DNA of 46,099 nt, from contig NZ_MSTI01000118.1 in assembly GCF_001949125.1 (NCBI RefSeq), positions 1 to 46,099 of the forward strand, read 5' to 3'. This document shows, piece by piece, positions 1 to 6,900 of the stretch. A program made the position numbers and the translations under genes. The notes below the pieces were generated by a model, which did not search any database, had not been told where the DNA came from, and saw only the letters and a list, made by a program, of their open reading frames with translations. Each line of letters starts with the position of its first letter. Positions within the stretch are counted from its first letter, which is position 1. The stretch is from Deinococcus marmoris (GTDB lineage Bacteria; Deinococcota; Deinococci; Deinococcales; Deinococcaceae).

Positions 1-270
1 AATATCGCGTTCCTGACGGGTAATTTCGAGTTCTCGTTCGAGCTTCCTGAAGCGCGCTTCTTGCTCACTGAGCGCCGGGACCCCCCGTCCGGTGAACTGG
101 GGGCGGCGGGCCGCCCCCTTCTCTTCGTGTTGTTGCTTCCAGCGCACCACCAGGGAGGGAGGGATGCCGAGATTTCGGGCGATTTCCGCGCAGCTCTTCT
201 GGCTGCTGATCACCAGACGGACGGCCTCTTCCTTGAACTCGGCAGTGTACTCGTGTTTGCTGGCAGTCAT
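1..270 (-). CDS. IS3-family transposase OrfA, N-terminal part (runs off left edge)
   Basis: The minus-strand reading frame starts at the ATG at 270 and stays open to base 1 (90 codons, no stop). It begins MTASKHEYTAEFKEEAVRLV and continues with a helix-turn-helix stretch (CAEIARNLGIPPSLVVRWKQQ), then a charged, probably coiled-coil stretch ending ELEITRQERDI. This is the usual layout of the small IS3 OrfA protein, which binds the element ends and is normally joined to OrfB by programmed -1 frameshifting. OrfB would lie outside the window to the left. I could not define the terminal inverted repeat in the bases after 270. Family assignment is by pattern only, but the sequence is typical. Confidence 0.82.
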   Translation of the reverse strand, partial: MTASKHEYTAEFKEEAVRLVISSQKSCAEIARNLGIPPSLVVRWKQQHEEKGAARRPQFTGRGVPALSEQEARFRKLERELEITRQERDI

Positions 271-470
271 GTCAGTCTCCATTGTCCGTCAGACTGAACC
301 CCTCCTCCACAAAACCCTAGCAAGATCATCTGAAATCTTTTTTATATATCATCCCTATATATTTACGGCATAACAACGAACTGTCATCTACGTGAGTCGA
401 CTCCCAATCCAATAATGTTGCAAATCATAGGTGGTTTCTGATTTCTATCCTATACTTTGGAACAACTGAC
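271..470. other. AT-rich intergenic stretch before the antitoxin gene
   Basis: About 200 bases with no gene. The part around 330-365 is much more AT-rich than its surroundings. A TATACT hexamer at 451-456 lies 14 bases before the ATG at 471 and would fit a -10 box giving a very short leader, but no convincing -35 box or ribosome binding site is visible. The outer end of the IS3 element probably lies in the first part, but I could not place it. Confidence 0.4.
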
Positions 471-1109
471 ATGTCCACCCACACCCACCGCCACCAGCTT
501 CTGGAATACGCCCACCAACAGGGCGGCTACGTCACGACCGCCGAAGCAACCGTCGCCGGCATCCCACGGATTGAACTGACCCGCTCCGTGCGGGACCGTC
601 AACTCATCCGGCTCGCTCTGGGTGTGTATCAACTCGCGAATCTCAGTGGCCTTGAAGCAGAGGACGCCGCGCTGACCGATCTCCTGGAGGTGCAGCTGCG
701 TTTCCCCTTCGCGCGCCCCTGTCTGATCAGCGCCCTTCACCTGCACGGGCTGACCACCACCCGGCCCAACCGGCTCCAGTTCGCCGTGCCGAAAAACCGT
801 CAGGCGCTGGTCTACGCGGGTCTGCCGGTCAGCACCTTCTACTTCGGGGATCAGACCTACGCGGCTGGACTGACGCAGGTGCCGGTGCGCGAACGCCACC
901 TGACCACCTACACCATCGAGAAAACGCTGATCGACCTGCTCCGCCTCGCCCCGAAGTTTGGCCGCGAACTCTATTTGGAGGGGCTCAAGAACGCGCGCCG
1001 TGATGGCGCGCTGGACCGCCGAACACTCGGGCAGCTCGCCCGCACGCTGGGGGTCTGGAAAGAACTCGCCCGGGACCTGGAGGTGCTCGATCATGACCAG
1101 GACCATTAA
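471..1109 (+). CDS. AbiEi-type antitoxin / transcriptional regulator (type IV toxin-antitoxin)
   Basis: This 212-residue protein has an N-terminal winged-helix-like part (about residues 8-55: LLEYAHQQGGYVTTAEATVAG, then IELTRSVRDRQLIRLALGVY), followed by the AbiEi features ISALHLHGLT near residues 85-95 and YTIEKTLIDLLRLAPKFG near 155-172. AbiEi antitoxins repress their own operon and counteract the AbiEii nucleotidyltransferase toxin. The following frame (ATG at 1093) overlaps its stop, as usual in abiE operons, but that toxin is truncated, so the antitoxin appears to be an orphan. No clear Shine-Dalgarno precedes the ATG; the close TATACT hexamer suggests a nearly leaderless transcript. Family call is fairly secure, current activity unknown. 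Confidence 0.72.
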   Translation: MSTHTHRHQLLEYAHQQGGYVTTAEATVAGIPRIELTRSVRDRQLIRLALGVYQLANLSGLEAEDAALTDLLEVQLRFPFARPCLISALHLHGLTTTRPNRLQFAVPKNRQALVYAGLPVSTFYFGDQTYAAGLTQVPVRERHLTTYTIEKTLIDLLRLAPKFGRELYLEGLKNARRDGALDRRTLGQLARTLGVWKELARDLEVLDHDQDH

Positions 1110-1263
1110 CCCTGCCAGCATACTCGCCCGGCTCAAGAACCTTCAGCGTGAGCGCTACCCGAACATGCCACCGAACACCATGCTGCAACTTTATGCGCAG
1201 CAGGGCTTCCTGGCCCGGCTTGACGCCTCCCCGTATCCCGGTGTTCGTGCGGGCGGACTCTAA
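1093..1263 (+). pseudogene. Truncated AbiEii-type toxin remnant
   Basis: An ATG at 1093 overlaps the antitoxin stop and opens a 56-residue frame beginning MTRTINPASILARLKNLQRE, continuing with YAQQGFLARLDASPY. This matches the start of AbiEii/AbiGii nucleotidyltransferase toxins (N.A.I..RL.N..., Y..ERFL.RL..S). The family is normally about 250-300 residues and carries its GS..D-type catalytic motif after this point, so the catalytic part is missing. Just after the break a different frame reads VFVRADSNQRQHLLEIAATF and then stops, suggesting a deletion plus frameshift. The toxin is almost certainly inactive. Confidence 0.6.
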
Positions 1264-1717
1264 CCAGCGGCAGCATCTGCTGGAGATCGCCGCCACCTTC
1301 TGAGGGCCGCCCCTTTACCCGATGTGTGTGACGTCATATCTTCTTAGCGCCGAGATGGAGTCTGGAAAGGCCCTATTCTTTTCGACACTCCATCCCGGCG
1401 TTTGAGGTGCACATCGCCTGCCCCGGATGAACGAGAGGAGAGCCGCAGATTTTCCATGTTCACTGAGCGTCCTGGACGTGGTAGCGCACGGGAGTGGGCG
1501 CTCTGTTGGTCACACGTACAGGGCTAGGCTCCCGGTAGGACTCCCAGTGAGAGAATCACGTCAGGGTCCCGTCGAGAATACCAGCGCCAGTCTCCGCTGC
1601 CGTGACCAGCACGCTGGCCAAAGAGGTGCGCTGCGCTTTTGCCCCCAGTGCGCGTCAGGACGGTCCATCTTCGGCAGGGGCGTCGGTTGCCCCCATCTGC
1701 TAGAGGAGGTCCAGGTC
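1264..1717. other. Gene-free stretch with a long hairpin
   Basis: Roughly 450 bases between the toxin remnant and the stop of the DUF3830 gene. The only structure I see is the inverted repeat at 1348-1400. A plus-strand frame opens at 1427 but has no recognisable domain and runs antisense into the DUF3830 gene, so I do not call it. The downstream ends of the minus-strand operon transcripts should fall here, but no hairpin with a T-run is clear. Confidence 0.4.
1348..1400. repeat. 14-bp inverted repeat (hairpin), 25-base loop
   Basis: The left arm CGCCGAGATGGAGT (1348-1361) pairs with ACTCCATCCCGGCG (1387-1400) at 13 of 14 positions; only the sixth position mismatches. The loop is 1362-1386. 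No run of T follows on either strand, so it is not an ordinary intrinsic terminator. It could be a transposon-end remnant, a recombination scar or a structured RNA. Confidence 0.6.
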
Positions 1718-2185
1718 TCAGGCGTCCTGCTCCCGCACGGCGATGGTCACGTCCTGTGCACCGTCTTCAAGCAGGGAGCGCCCGATCTGTTTCATCCGCT
1801 CGAAGTGTTCGGGAATGATCCGGGCAAAGGCATTGCCGGGAAGCCAGCCGCTCGGAAAAAAGGTTCTCCCGTAAGGACCGTAGTAGATTCCCAGGTCAAA
1901 GACCGCGTCCGTCGTTCCCGGCCATACGTGAGATGGCAGTACGGTGAAGAGCACCTGCCCCTCCAGGGGCATGATCACGGCCGCTTCAAGGGGGGTCTGT
2001 AGAAGGTGTTGGTTAGGCGCAGTGGGAAGTTGCATCGACATCTCTGGACCCGTAAACATGGCGTGCCGCACCCGAACAGTGACCGGCGTCTGCAGTGCCT
2101 GCTTCAGGGAAGCGCAAGTGACCGGCGCCATCTGCGGCTCGAGCTGGGCGTGCAATTCGCCGCCGGAAAAAGTAAAGACCAGCAT
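1718..2185 (-). CDS. DUF3830 family protein
   Basis: A 155-residue protein starting MLVFTFSGGELHAQLEPQMA with conserved-looking blocks VRHAMFTGPEM and GIYYGPYGRTFFPSGWLPGNAFARI. The layout (an early beta-rich part, P.TC.....L, then a block with HA..SG.E character) matches the DUF3830 family, which has a cyclophilin-like fold but no established biochemical role. I chose the ATG at 2185 because it gives a TGATG overlap with the stop of the upstream oxidase gene; the codon before it is TTG. It is the last gene of a five-gene minus-strand operon with two M24 peptidases, an aminotransferase-like enzyme and an amino-acid oxidase, so its job is probably in peptide or modified amino-acid breakdown (inference). 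Confidence 0.68.
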   Translation of the reverse strand: MLVFTFSGGELHAQLEPQMAPVTCASLKQALQTPVTVRVRHAMFTGPEMSMQLPTAPNQHLLQTPLEAAVIMPLEGQVLFTVLPSHVWPGTTDAVFDLGIYYGPYGRTFFPSGWLPGNAFARIIPEHFERMKQIGRSLLEDGAQDVTIAVREQDA

Positions 2186-3294
2186 CAAATCACCGCCGTT
2201 TCCATCTGAACCTGCTGTTTGAAGCGTTCAAGCTGGTAGTCCGCATGAGCATAGGCAGGCTCCTCACCGCTGACCAGGGACGCCACCAGCCGGGCGTTGG
2301 CCGGGGCCATCATAAAGCCGTTGCCGTTGAATCCTACGCTCAACACCAGTCCAGGATGGCTGTCCGGCGCGTCCACGATCGCCTGAAAATCCGGGGTCGA
2401 GCTGTAGTAGCCGTGCACGACGTGCGTGCTGTGCAGTTGGTCAAGGCCCGCCAGAACGTGTGCCCCCCGTTCAAAGGTCTGCTCTTTGAACACATCATCA
2501 CTTTCGGGCAAGGTCCCCAGCGCACTCATATAAAAGGCGTGTCCCAGTTGTTTCCCGGCCCACTGATGGTCCTGCGACACGAGAAACGGAGTGCAGTAGT
2601 GGTCAGGGGCACCGTCCAGATAGTGAAGGCGGCGCTCCTCGGCATGCAGAGGCAGGTCCAGACCAACGCTGGAGGCCAGTTCCCCCGCGCCGTGACCTGC
2701 GGCAAGTACCGTGACATCAGCCGTGATCAGACCTTGCGGGGTTTGAACCCCCGTGACCTTCCCGTCGTCGGTCAGCAAGGCAGTCGCGCGGCCATGAATA
2801 AGCTGTGCACCGTTCTCCTGAGCGGCCCGCACGATGGCCTGTGTGAGGCGCACAGGATCATTCACAAATCCGTCGTCCGGGCCATAACTCGCCGCCTTCA
2901 GTCCTTCCGTCACGATGTCCGGGCACAGGCGTTGCAAAACGTCCGCATCGACCACTTGTGCGTCCACGCCCAGACGCTGCTGACGCTCGGCCAGGTGCCG
3001 GGCCGAGCGCTCACCCGCCTCGCTGTACCCCAGAAAAACGTAGCCACAGCGCTCGAAATGAAGACTGGAATCCAGTTCGGCCACGCTGTTGAAAAAGGGC
3101 AGGCTGTCCCGGACCAGCAAGATATTCAGGTCACTGCCCCACTGCTGACGTACGCCACCTGGACACCAGCGGGTAATGCCGCTGCCGGGTTCCCCAGCTT
3201 CAAGCAGGGTCACGCGTTTGTTCTGACGGGTCAGTTCCAGGGCGACACAAGCACCGATAATGCCTCCCCCAATGACCAAAACATGCTGCTTCAT
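2185..3294 (-). CDS. FAD-dependent oxidoreductase, DAO family (amino-acid/amine oxidase-like)
   Basis: A 369-residue flavoprotein beginning MKQHVLVIGGGIIGACVALE: a dinucleotide-binding GxGxxG motif at about residues 9-14 followed by the usual acidic strand end LLEAG. Further family features are RWCPGGVRQQWG near residue 45 and the C-terminal NGNGFMMAPANARLVASL block, which is where DAO enzymes contact FAD. Members oxidise D-amino acids, glycine, sarcosine or other secondary amines; the substrate here is unknown. I chose the ATG at 3294 because GGAGAG precedes it and it overlaps the stop of the aminotransferase gene (ATGA). A longer frame exists upstream but lacks a ribosome site. Context suggests it oxidises an amino acid or amine released by the neighbouring peptidases. 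Confidence 0.85.
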   Translation of the reverse strand: MKQHVLVIGGGIIGACVALELTRQNKRVTLLEAGEPGSGITRWCPGGVRQQWGSDLNILLVRDSLPFFNSVAELDSSLHFERCGYVFLGYSEAGERSARHLAERQQRLGVDAQVVDADVLQRLCPDIVTEGLKAASYGPDDGFVNDPVRLTQAIVRAAQENGAQLIHGRATALLTDDGKVTGVQTPQGLITADVTVLAAGHGAGELASSVGLDLPLHAEERRLHYLDGAPDHYCTPFLVSQDHQWAGKQLGHAFYMSALGTLPESDDVFKEQTFERGAHVLAGLDQLHSTHVVHGYYSSTPDFQAIVDAPDSHPGLVLSVGFNGNGFMMAPANARLVASLVSGEEPAYAHADYQLERFKQQVQMETAVI

Positions 3295-4424
3295 AGGCTC
3301 TCCTGTTGAAAATGATGGGAATGGGCGGCCACCCACCCGGCAATCCGTTCAGCCTCATCCAGCGTGTTGTAGGCGTGAAAACTGACCCGCACCACCGGCC
3401 CCCGTGCGCTGACCAGCAGGCCACTCTCCAGCATGGCCGCCGCCGTCTTCCCAGCGTCATGGGCGCCCAGCGCGATCATGGCCGCGTGACGGGCAGGCTC
3501 GGCGGGTGTGACCACAGTCAGTCCGGCGTGATCACAGGCTCGGCGAACCACCGCGGCGCAGGCGTGAACCTGCGCGAGTCGCTCCTGCGCAGGAAGCTGA
3601 TTCAGGAGTTCCAGGGCGGCTCGGCAGGCATAAGCCCCGACGACATTCGGCGTTCCCGTTTCGAAGCGGCGAGCAGTTGAGCTCAGGTCTCGCCTGACCA
3701 AGTCCATGCCCATAGGATCATCTGCGGCCATCCAGCCAGGCGCATGGGGAAGGCCGCCAGAAGCGGCGTACAGGAACGCGAAACCCTCGGTGCCCAGCAG
3801 GTACTTGTGGGTGCCACTCAGGTAATAGTCCACGCCAAGCGCCGTGACATCGGTGGGCACGATCCCCAGAGCCTGGTAGCCGTCGAGGACCACCTGGCAA
3901 CCCTGCGCTCTGGCGGACTCCGCGTAGCAGGCGACCTCAAGAAGTTCGCCCGTCTGAAAACTGACCTGGGCGAGGACCAGTGTGGCCGCGCCCGGCAAGG
4001 CGGCACAGGTCCGTTCGAGCGGTGTCTCACCAGGGTAGTCCGCCGTGAACCGCACCTGATACCCGTCGCGCCGCAGGGCATCGGCCAGGTAATACGCACT
4101 TGGGAAGTTGTGTTCCTCAATCACCACAGGACCGTCTGCTGCGCTTCTGGCGCGCATGGCCATGGCCAGCGCGTGACTCGCGCTGTCGGTCAGGGCCAGT
4201 TGTTCTGGTTGGGCGCCGATCAAATGCGCCAGTGCGGCGCGGGCCTCCTCCCAGACCGCCATCCATTCTCCCCAGGGAGATCCACCCGCCTGCCAGGACC
4301 GGAGGTATTCAGTGAGCGCGGCCTCAACGTCCAGACTGAGGGCACCGCGCGAGCAGTTGTTGGCATGGACGTAGGCTCCCAGCCCAGGAAAGTGACTGCG
4401 GAAGGCGGCAAGGTCAAGACTCAT
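3291..4424 (-). CDS. Aminotransferase class V-fold PLP enzyme
   Basis: A 377-residue fold-type I PLP enzyme. Visible landmarks: TDSASHALAMAM near residues 79-90 (phosphate-binding region), VVLDGYQALG with D181 that pairs with the PLP ring, and SGTHKYLLGTEG with K207 as the likely Schiff-base lysine. RRFETGTPN also fits class V enzymes. The class includes cysteine desulfurases, kynureninases, isopenicillin-N epimerase-like proteins and serine-type aminotransferases; I cannot choose between them. The ATG at 4424 follows GGAGGTGGGAC and overlaps the upstream M24 gene by 11 bases. It is in the middle of the peptidase operon, next to the FAD oxidase, so it probably processes an amino acid liberated from imported peptides (inference). 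Confidence 0.82.
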   Translation of the reverse strand: MSLDLAAFRSHFPGLGAYVHANNCSRGALSLDVEAALTEYLRSWQAGGSPWGEWMAVWEEARAALAHLIGAQPEQLALTDSASHALAMAMRARSAADGPVVIEEHNFPSAYYLADALRRDGYQVRFTADYPGETPLERTCAALPGAATLVLAQVSFQTGELLEVACYAESARAQGCQVVLDGYQALGIVPTDVTALGVDYYLSGTHKYLLGTEGFAFLYAASGGLPHAPGWMAADDPMGMDLVRRDLSSTARRFETGTPNVVGAYACRAALELLNQLPAQERLAQVHACAAVVRRACDHAGLTVVTPAEPARHAAMIALGAHDAGKTAAAMLESGLLVSARGPVVRVSFHAYNTLDEAERIAGWVAAHSHHFQQESL

Positions 4425-5502
4425 GTCCCACCTCCAGCAGTGCAGGCACCCTCCACTCGGCGATGGGCAGCGCGCCGACCTCGCCCACCACCACCATCTC
4501 TTCCAGACGCACGCCGCCCACACCCGGCAGATAAATGCCGGGTTCCAGCGCCAGGACCTGCCCCACCTGGACCCTGTCCTGAGCATGTTCCCTTAAGATC
4601 GGGGGCTGGTGGGTCTGATACCCCAGGGCGTGGCCGATCCCACGCAGGGTCTGGGCATCCAGCCCGGCTTCGCGGACCAGGGCGCGCGCCGCCTCGTCAA
4701 TGTCGGCGGCGGTCACCCCGGCACGGGTGGCGAGCCGCGCCGCATCCAGCGCACCCCGGACGACCGACAGCAGGTGCTGGGCAGGTGAGTCCTGGCCCTG
4801 CGTGGCCCCGAACATCCGGGTCTCAGTCAGATCGGCATGCAGCCCGTCAATCACCGCTCCAGCGTCGATGGTCACCAGATCACCAGACTGCAAAGTGGCT
4901 GAGCTGGGATGGGCATGAGGAAGTGCTGTACGCGCGCCAAACGCCACGATCGGCGCAAAAGCGGGTCCCTCGCTCTCCCGCTCAATCACGCTCAGCAGCA
5001 CCTGCCGGATCTCACGCTCGCTGATTCCAGGCCGCAGCGCTGCAAACGCCGCCTCCAGCGCGCGCCGCGTAACGGCCTCGGCACGCTGGAGACTGCCAAT
5101 TTCTGTCTGATTCAGCAGACTGGTCAGTTCGTCCAGCACCCCGTCCATCGGAACAAAGCTGAATTCACCGCCGGGACTCAGGGTGTTGATCTCGGTCAGG
5201 GTGAGGGCTTGGGCATACACGCCGATGTGCCGGGCACCTTCCAGCGCCGAGCCCAGCACCTGCAACCGCTGCTGGGCGTTGGCGTAGGGCTTGATCTCAA
5301 TCTGCGCTGGAGCCGTCACAGCCTCCTGATAGCGGGGGTCCAGCAACAGAAAGGAACCCTGGGCAGTCAGGAGGAGCGTTCCCGCAGAAACCTCGGCACC
5401 ACAGAAGGCGCGGAGCTGGTACGGCGCGGTGATCAGCACGGCGTCCAGCGCGCCGAGATGGGCACGCAGCGCGGTCAGGCGGTGTGAGGTCAGATCAGCC
5501 AC
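4414..5502 (-). CDS. M24 family metallopeptidase (Xaa-Pro peptidase-like)
   Basis: A 362-residue protein with the creatinase-like N-terminal domain (about 1-130) and the pita-bread M24 catalytic domain. Expected metal ligands are all visible: D213 (TIDAGA), D224 (ADLTET), H291 (GIGHALGY), E320 (ALEPGIYL) and E334 (RLEEMVVV). The PHAHPS block near 195-200 is in the place of the substrate-contacting histidine of prolidases. Such enzymes cleave Xaa-Pro bonds in dipeptides or at peptide N-termini in the cytoplasm. The start is GTG, preceded by AGGAG at suitable spacing, and overlaps the stop of the upstream M24 gene by 13 bases, implying translational coupling. It differs clearly from the other two M24 proteins here, which are each other's closest relatives. 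Confidence 0.88.
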   Translation of the reverse strand: MADLTSHRLTALRAHLGALDAVLITAPYQLRAFCGAEVSAGTLLLTAQGSFLLLDPRYQEAVTAPAQIEIKPYANAQQRLQVLGSALEGARHIGVYAQALTLTEINTLSPGGEFSFVPMDGVLDELTSLLNQTEIGSLQRAEAVTRRALEAAFAALRPGISEREIRQVLLSVIERESEGPAFAPIVAFGARTALPHAHPSSATLQSGDLVTIDAGAVIDGLHADLTETRMFGATQGQDSPAQHLLSVVRGALDAARLATRAGVTAADIDEAARALVREAGLDAQTLRGIGHALGYQTHQPPILREHAQDRVQVGQVLALEPGIYLPGVGGVRLEEMVVVGEVGALPIAEWRVPALLEVGHES

Positions 5503-6656
5503 AGCTGCTCCTGACGTCGGCTCAACCAGCGTGCTCCAGTCTGCGTGACCACCACGTTTTCCTCGACGATCATGCTGGGCAGCGGTGACTGCACCACCGT
5601 CGGTTCCAGCGTGTAGACCTCTCCAGCTTTCACGGTGCCCTGCGGGGCCGCCCCATACCGTTCCCAGGCAGGGCCGAGCAGCGTGCCGCCGTCGTGAACG
5701 TGCCGCCCGATCTGATGGCCGGTGGCATGACTCAGTTCCGGCTGCCCGGCCTGCCGCAGAGCCGCGCGCGCAGCAGCGTCCACCTCGACCCCCTGGACAC
5801 CCGGCTTCAGGGCCCCAAAGGCGGCGTCAATTGCGCCGTAAATGGCCTGAAAGACGGCCTGTAGTTCTGATGGTGCGGCGTCCTCCCCAGGAGCACGGAC
5901 ATAACAGGTGCGGGCAATGTCGGAAAAATATCCGTCCACACCAAGACCGGTGTCCAGGATCAACAGGTCACCGGGCTGCAGGGCCTCGTCGGTGGGGCCA
6001 CGGTGGGCGAGTCCAACCCGGTTGAGGCACACCAGCGGCCCGCCATGCCCACCCAAATAGGGCGTGGTGCCGAGTTCAGCGGCCAGGTCATTCATGCGGG
6101 CCTGGATCTGGCGCTCAGTCTGACCGGCGTGCAGGGTGGGGAGCAGACGGTCATAGAAGGTGATGGTGCGGTCGATGGCCTGCTGCAGGCGGCGCAATTC
6201 CTCGGGGGTCTTGACGCCGCGTACCGTTCCCAAGCGGGTCTGACTACTCTCCAGCGTGGCCTGCGGCAGAACACGGTGGATCAACCGCTCCAGCACCAGA
6301 TATTGCCCGTAAGTCAGGCCATCAGCCAGCGGGTCATGCTCACTGAAGTTGATCAGGACAGTCTGAGGCGCGAGTTCGGCCAGCCAACCACAGAACGCCT
6401 CGGCGAAATCAGTGGTGTAGGCGCGGATCTCGTCGAACTGACCCTGGTGTTCCAGATGGCCCCGGTCATAGTTGGCGCACAGGGCGAGCGACCCGCGCGC
6501 CGGATGCAGCATCAGGGCGGCCCGTCCACTCAGGGCCGTGTCGAAGACCAGTGGCACGCTGGGGTCGCTGCCCTCCTGGGTAAAAAAGAGCCACAGCTCA
6601 TGCGGCTGCAAGGTGGCGAGAGCCTGAGCAATCTTTTGCCGAGCAAGGGTATCCAA
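5490..6656 (-). CDS. M24 family metallopeptidase (paralogue A), first gene of the minus operon
   Basis: A 388-residue M24 protein with an N-terminal domain (1-145) and a catalytic domain bearing the ligands D235, D246, H314, E351 and E365 or E366 (ILDTGLG, FSDIART, ATGHQIGRH, YTLEPTV, MIVEENVVV). The start is TTG, supported by GGAGG seven bases upstream. The protein has exactly the same length as the divergent gene at 6901-8067 and is strongly similar to it, with one run of 51 identical residues (KTPEELRR... to ...LGTTP), far above the rest. It leads a five-gene operon. Expected activity is an aminopeptidase or prolidase-type cleavage of small peptides in the cytoplasm; exact specificity cannot be read. 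Confidence 0.86.
   Translation of the reverse strand: MDTLARQKIAQALATLQPHELWLFFTQEGSDPSVPLVFDTALSGRAALMLHPARGSLALCANYDRGHLEHQGQFDEIRAYTTDFAEAFCGWLAELAPQTVLINFSEHDPLADGLTYGQYLVLERLIHRVLPQATLESSQTRLGTVRGVKTPEELRRLQQAIDRTITFYDRLLPTLHAGQTERQIQARMNDLAAELGTTPYLGGHGGPLVCLNRVGLAHRGPTDEALQPGDLLILDTGLGVDGYFSDIARTCYVRAPGEDAAPSELQAVFQAIYGAIDAAFGALKPGVQGVEVDAAARAALRQAGQPELSHATGHQIGRHVHDGGTLLGPAWERYGAAPQGTVKAGEVYTLEPTVVQSPLPSMIVEENVVVTQTGARWLSRRQEQLWLI
6066..6214. repeat. Near-identical inverted tract, copy in paralogue A
   Basis: About 149 bases of this gene (read on the minus strand) match 7342-7490 on the plus strand with about eight differences by eye, all or nearly all silent, while flanking parts of the two genes are much more diverged. 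It is one arm of the paired conversion tract described in the findings. Confidence 0.7.
6542..6599. repeat. Second near-identical inverted tract, copy in paralogue A
   Basis: These 58 bases, read on the minus strand, match 6958-7015 on the plus strand with about two differences. They encode the shared stretch ELWLFFTQEGSDPSVPLVF in both M24 paralogues. Confidence 0.7.
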
Positions 6657-6701
6657 GGTGACGCCTCCTTCTGGGGCCGTTTCCAGCCAGGTGATGCCCA
6701 G

Positions 6702-6730
6702 AGTGTAGGGAATATATCGGTCAGGGTCAA
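6702..6730 (-). promoter_or_regulatory. Predicted sigma-70-type promoter for the minus-strand peptidase operon
   Basis: On the minus strand, TTGACC (-35, 6725-6730) is followed by a 17-base spacer and TACACT (-10, 6702-6707). It sits about 45 bases before the TTG start of the M24 gene. A GTTCAA half-site lies exactly 4 bases upstream of the -35 box. Confidence 0.6.
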
Positions 6731-6734
6731 TCTA

Positions 6735-6749
6735 TTGAACTTAGTTCAA
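6735..6749. promoter_or_regulatory. Palindromic operator TTGAAC-N3-GTTCAA
   Basis: A perfect inverted repeat, TTGAAC TTA GTTCAA, lies in the divergent intergenic region, 4 bases upstream of the -35 box of the minus promoter. A half-site GTTCAA recurs at 6822-6827 in the same relation to the plus promoter. The XRE-cupin regulator at 11605-12168 is the obvious candidate to bind it, but this is inferred only from linkage. Confidence 0.6.
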
Positions 6750-6821
6750 TCAGTAATAATGGGCTTATACACGGGCATGTCGGGACCAAAAAAATGCCGT
6801 CAGCGAAAAAACTACCAATCA

Positions 6822-6860
6822 GTTCAATATCTTGACTCCAGATTGCAGCCGTGCTAACAC
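6822..6860 (+). promoter_or_regulatory. Predicted promoter of the plus-strand peptidase/importer operon with GTTCAA half-site
   Basis: GTTCAA at 6822-6827 is followed after 4 bases by TTGACT (-35, 6832-6837), a 17-base spacer and TAACAC (-10, 6855-6860). This mirrors the layout of the minus promoter. The ATG at 6901 follows about 40 bases later, after an AGGAGG ribosome site. Confidence 0.55.
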
Positions 6861-6900
6861 TTAGCCACTCAAATCATGGGGTCAGAGGCAGGAGGACGAA

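Noticed and set aside
450..1136. Minus-strand frame of 228 codons opposite the antitoxin
   Set aside because: It is the reverse shadow of a well-supported AbiEi-type gene and has no coherent protein pattern.
1427..2002. Plus-strand open frame of 191 codons
   Set aside because: No recognisable domain; its second half is antisense to the DUF3830 gene and the composition looks like an overprint of GC-rich DNA.
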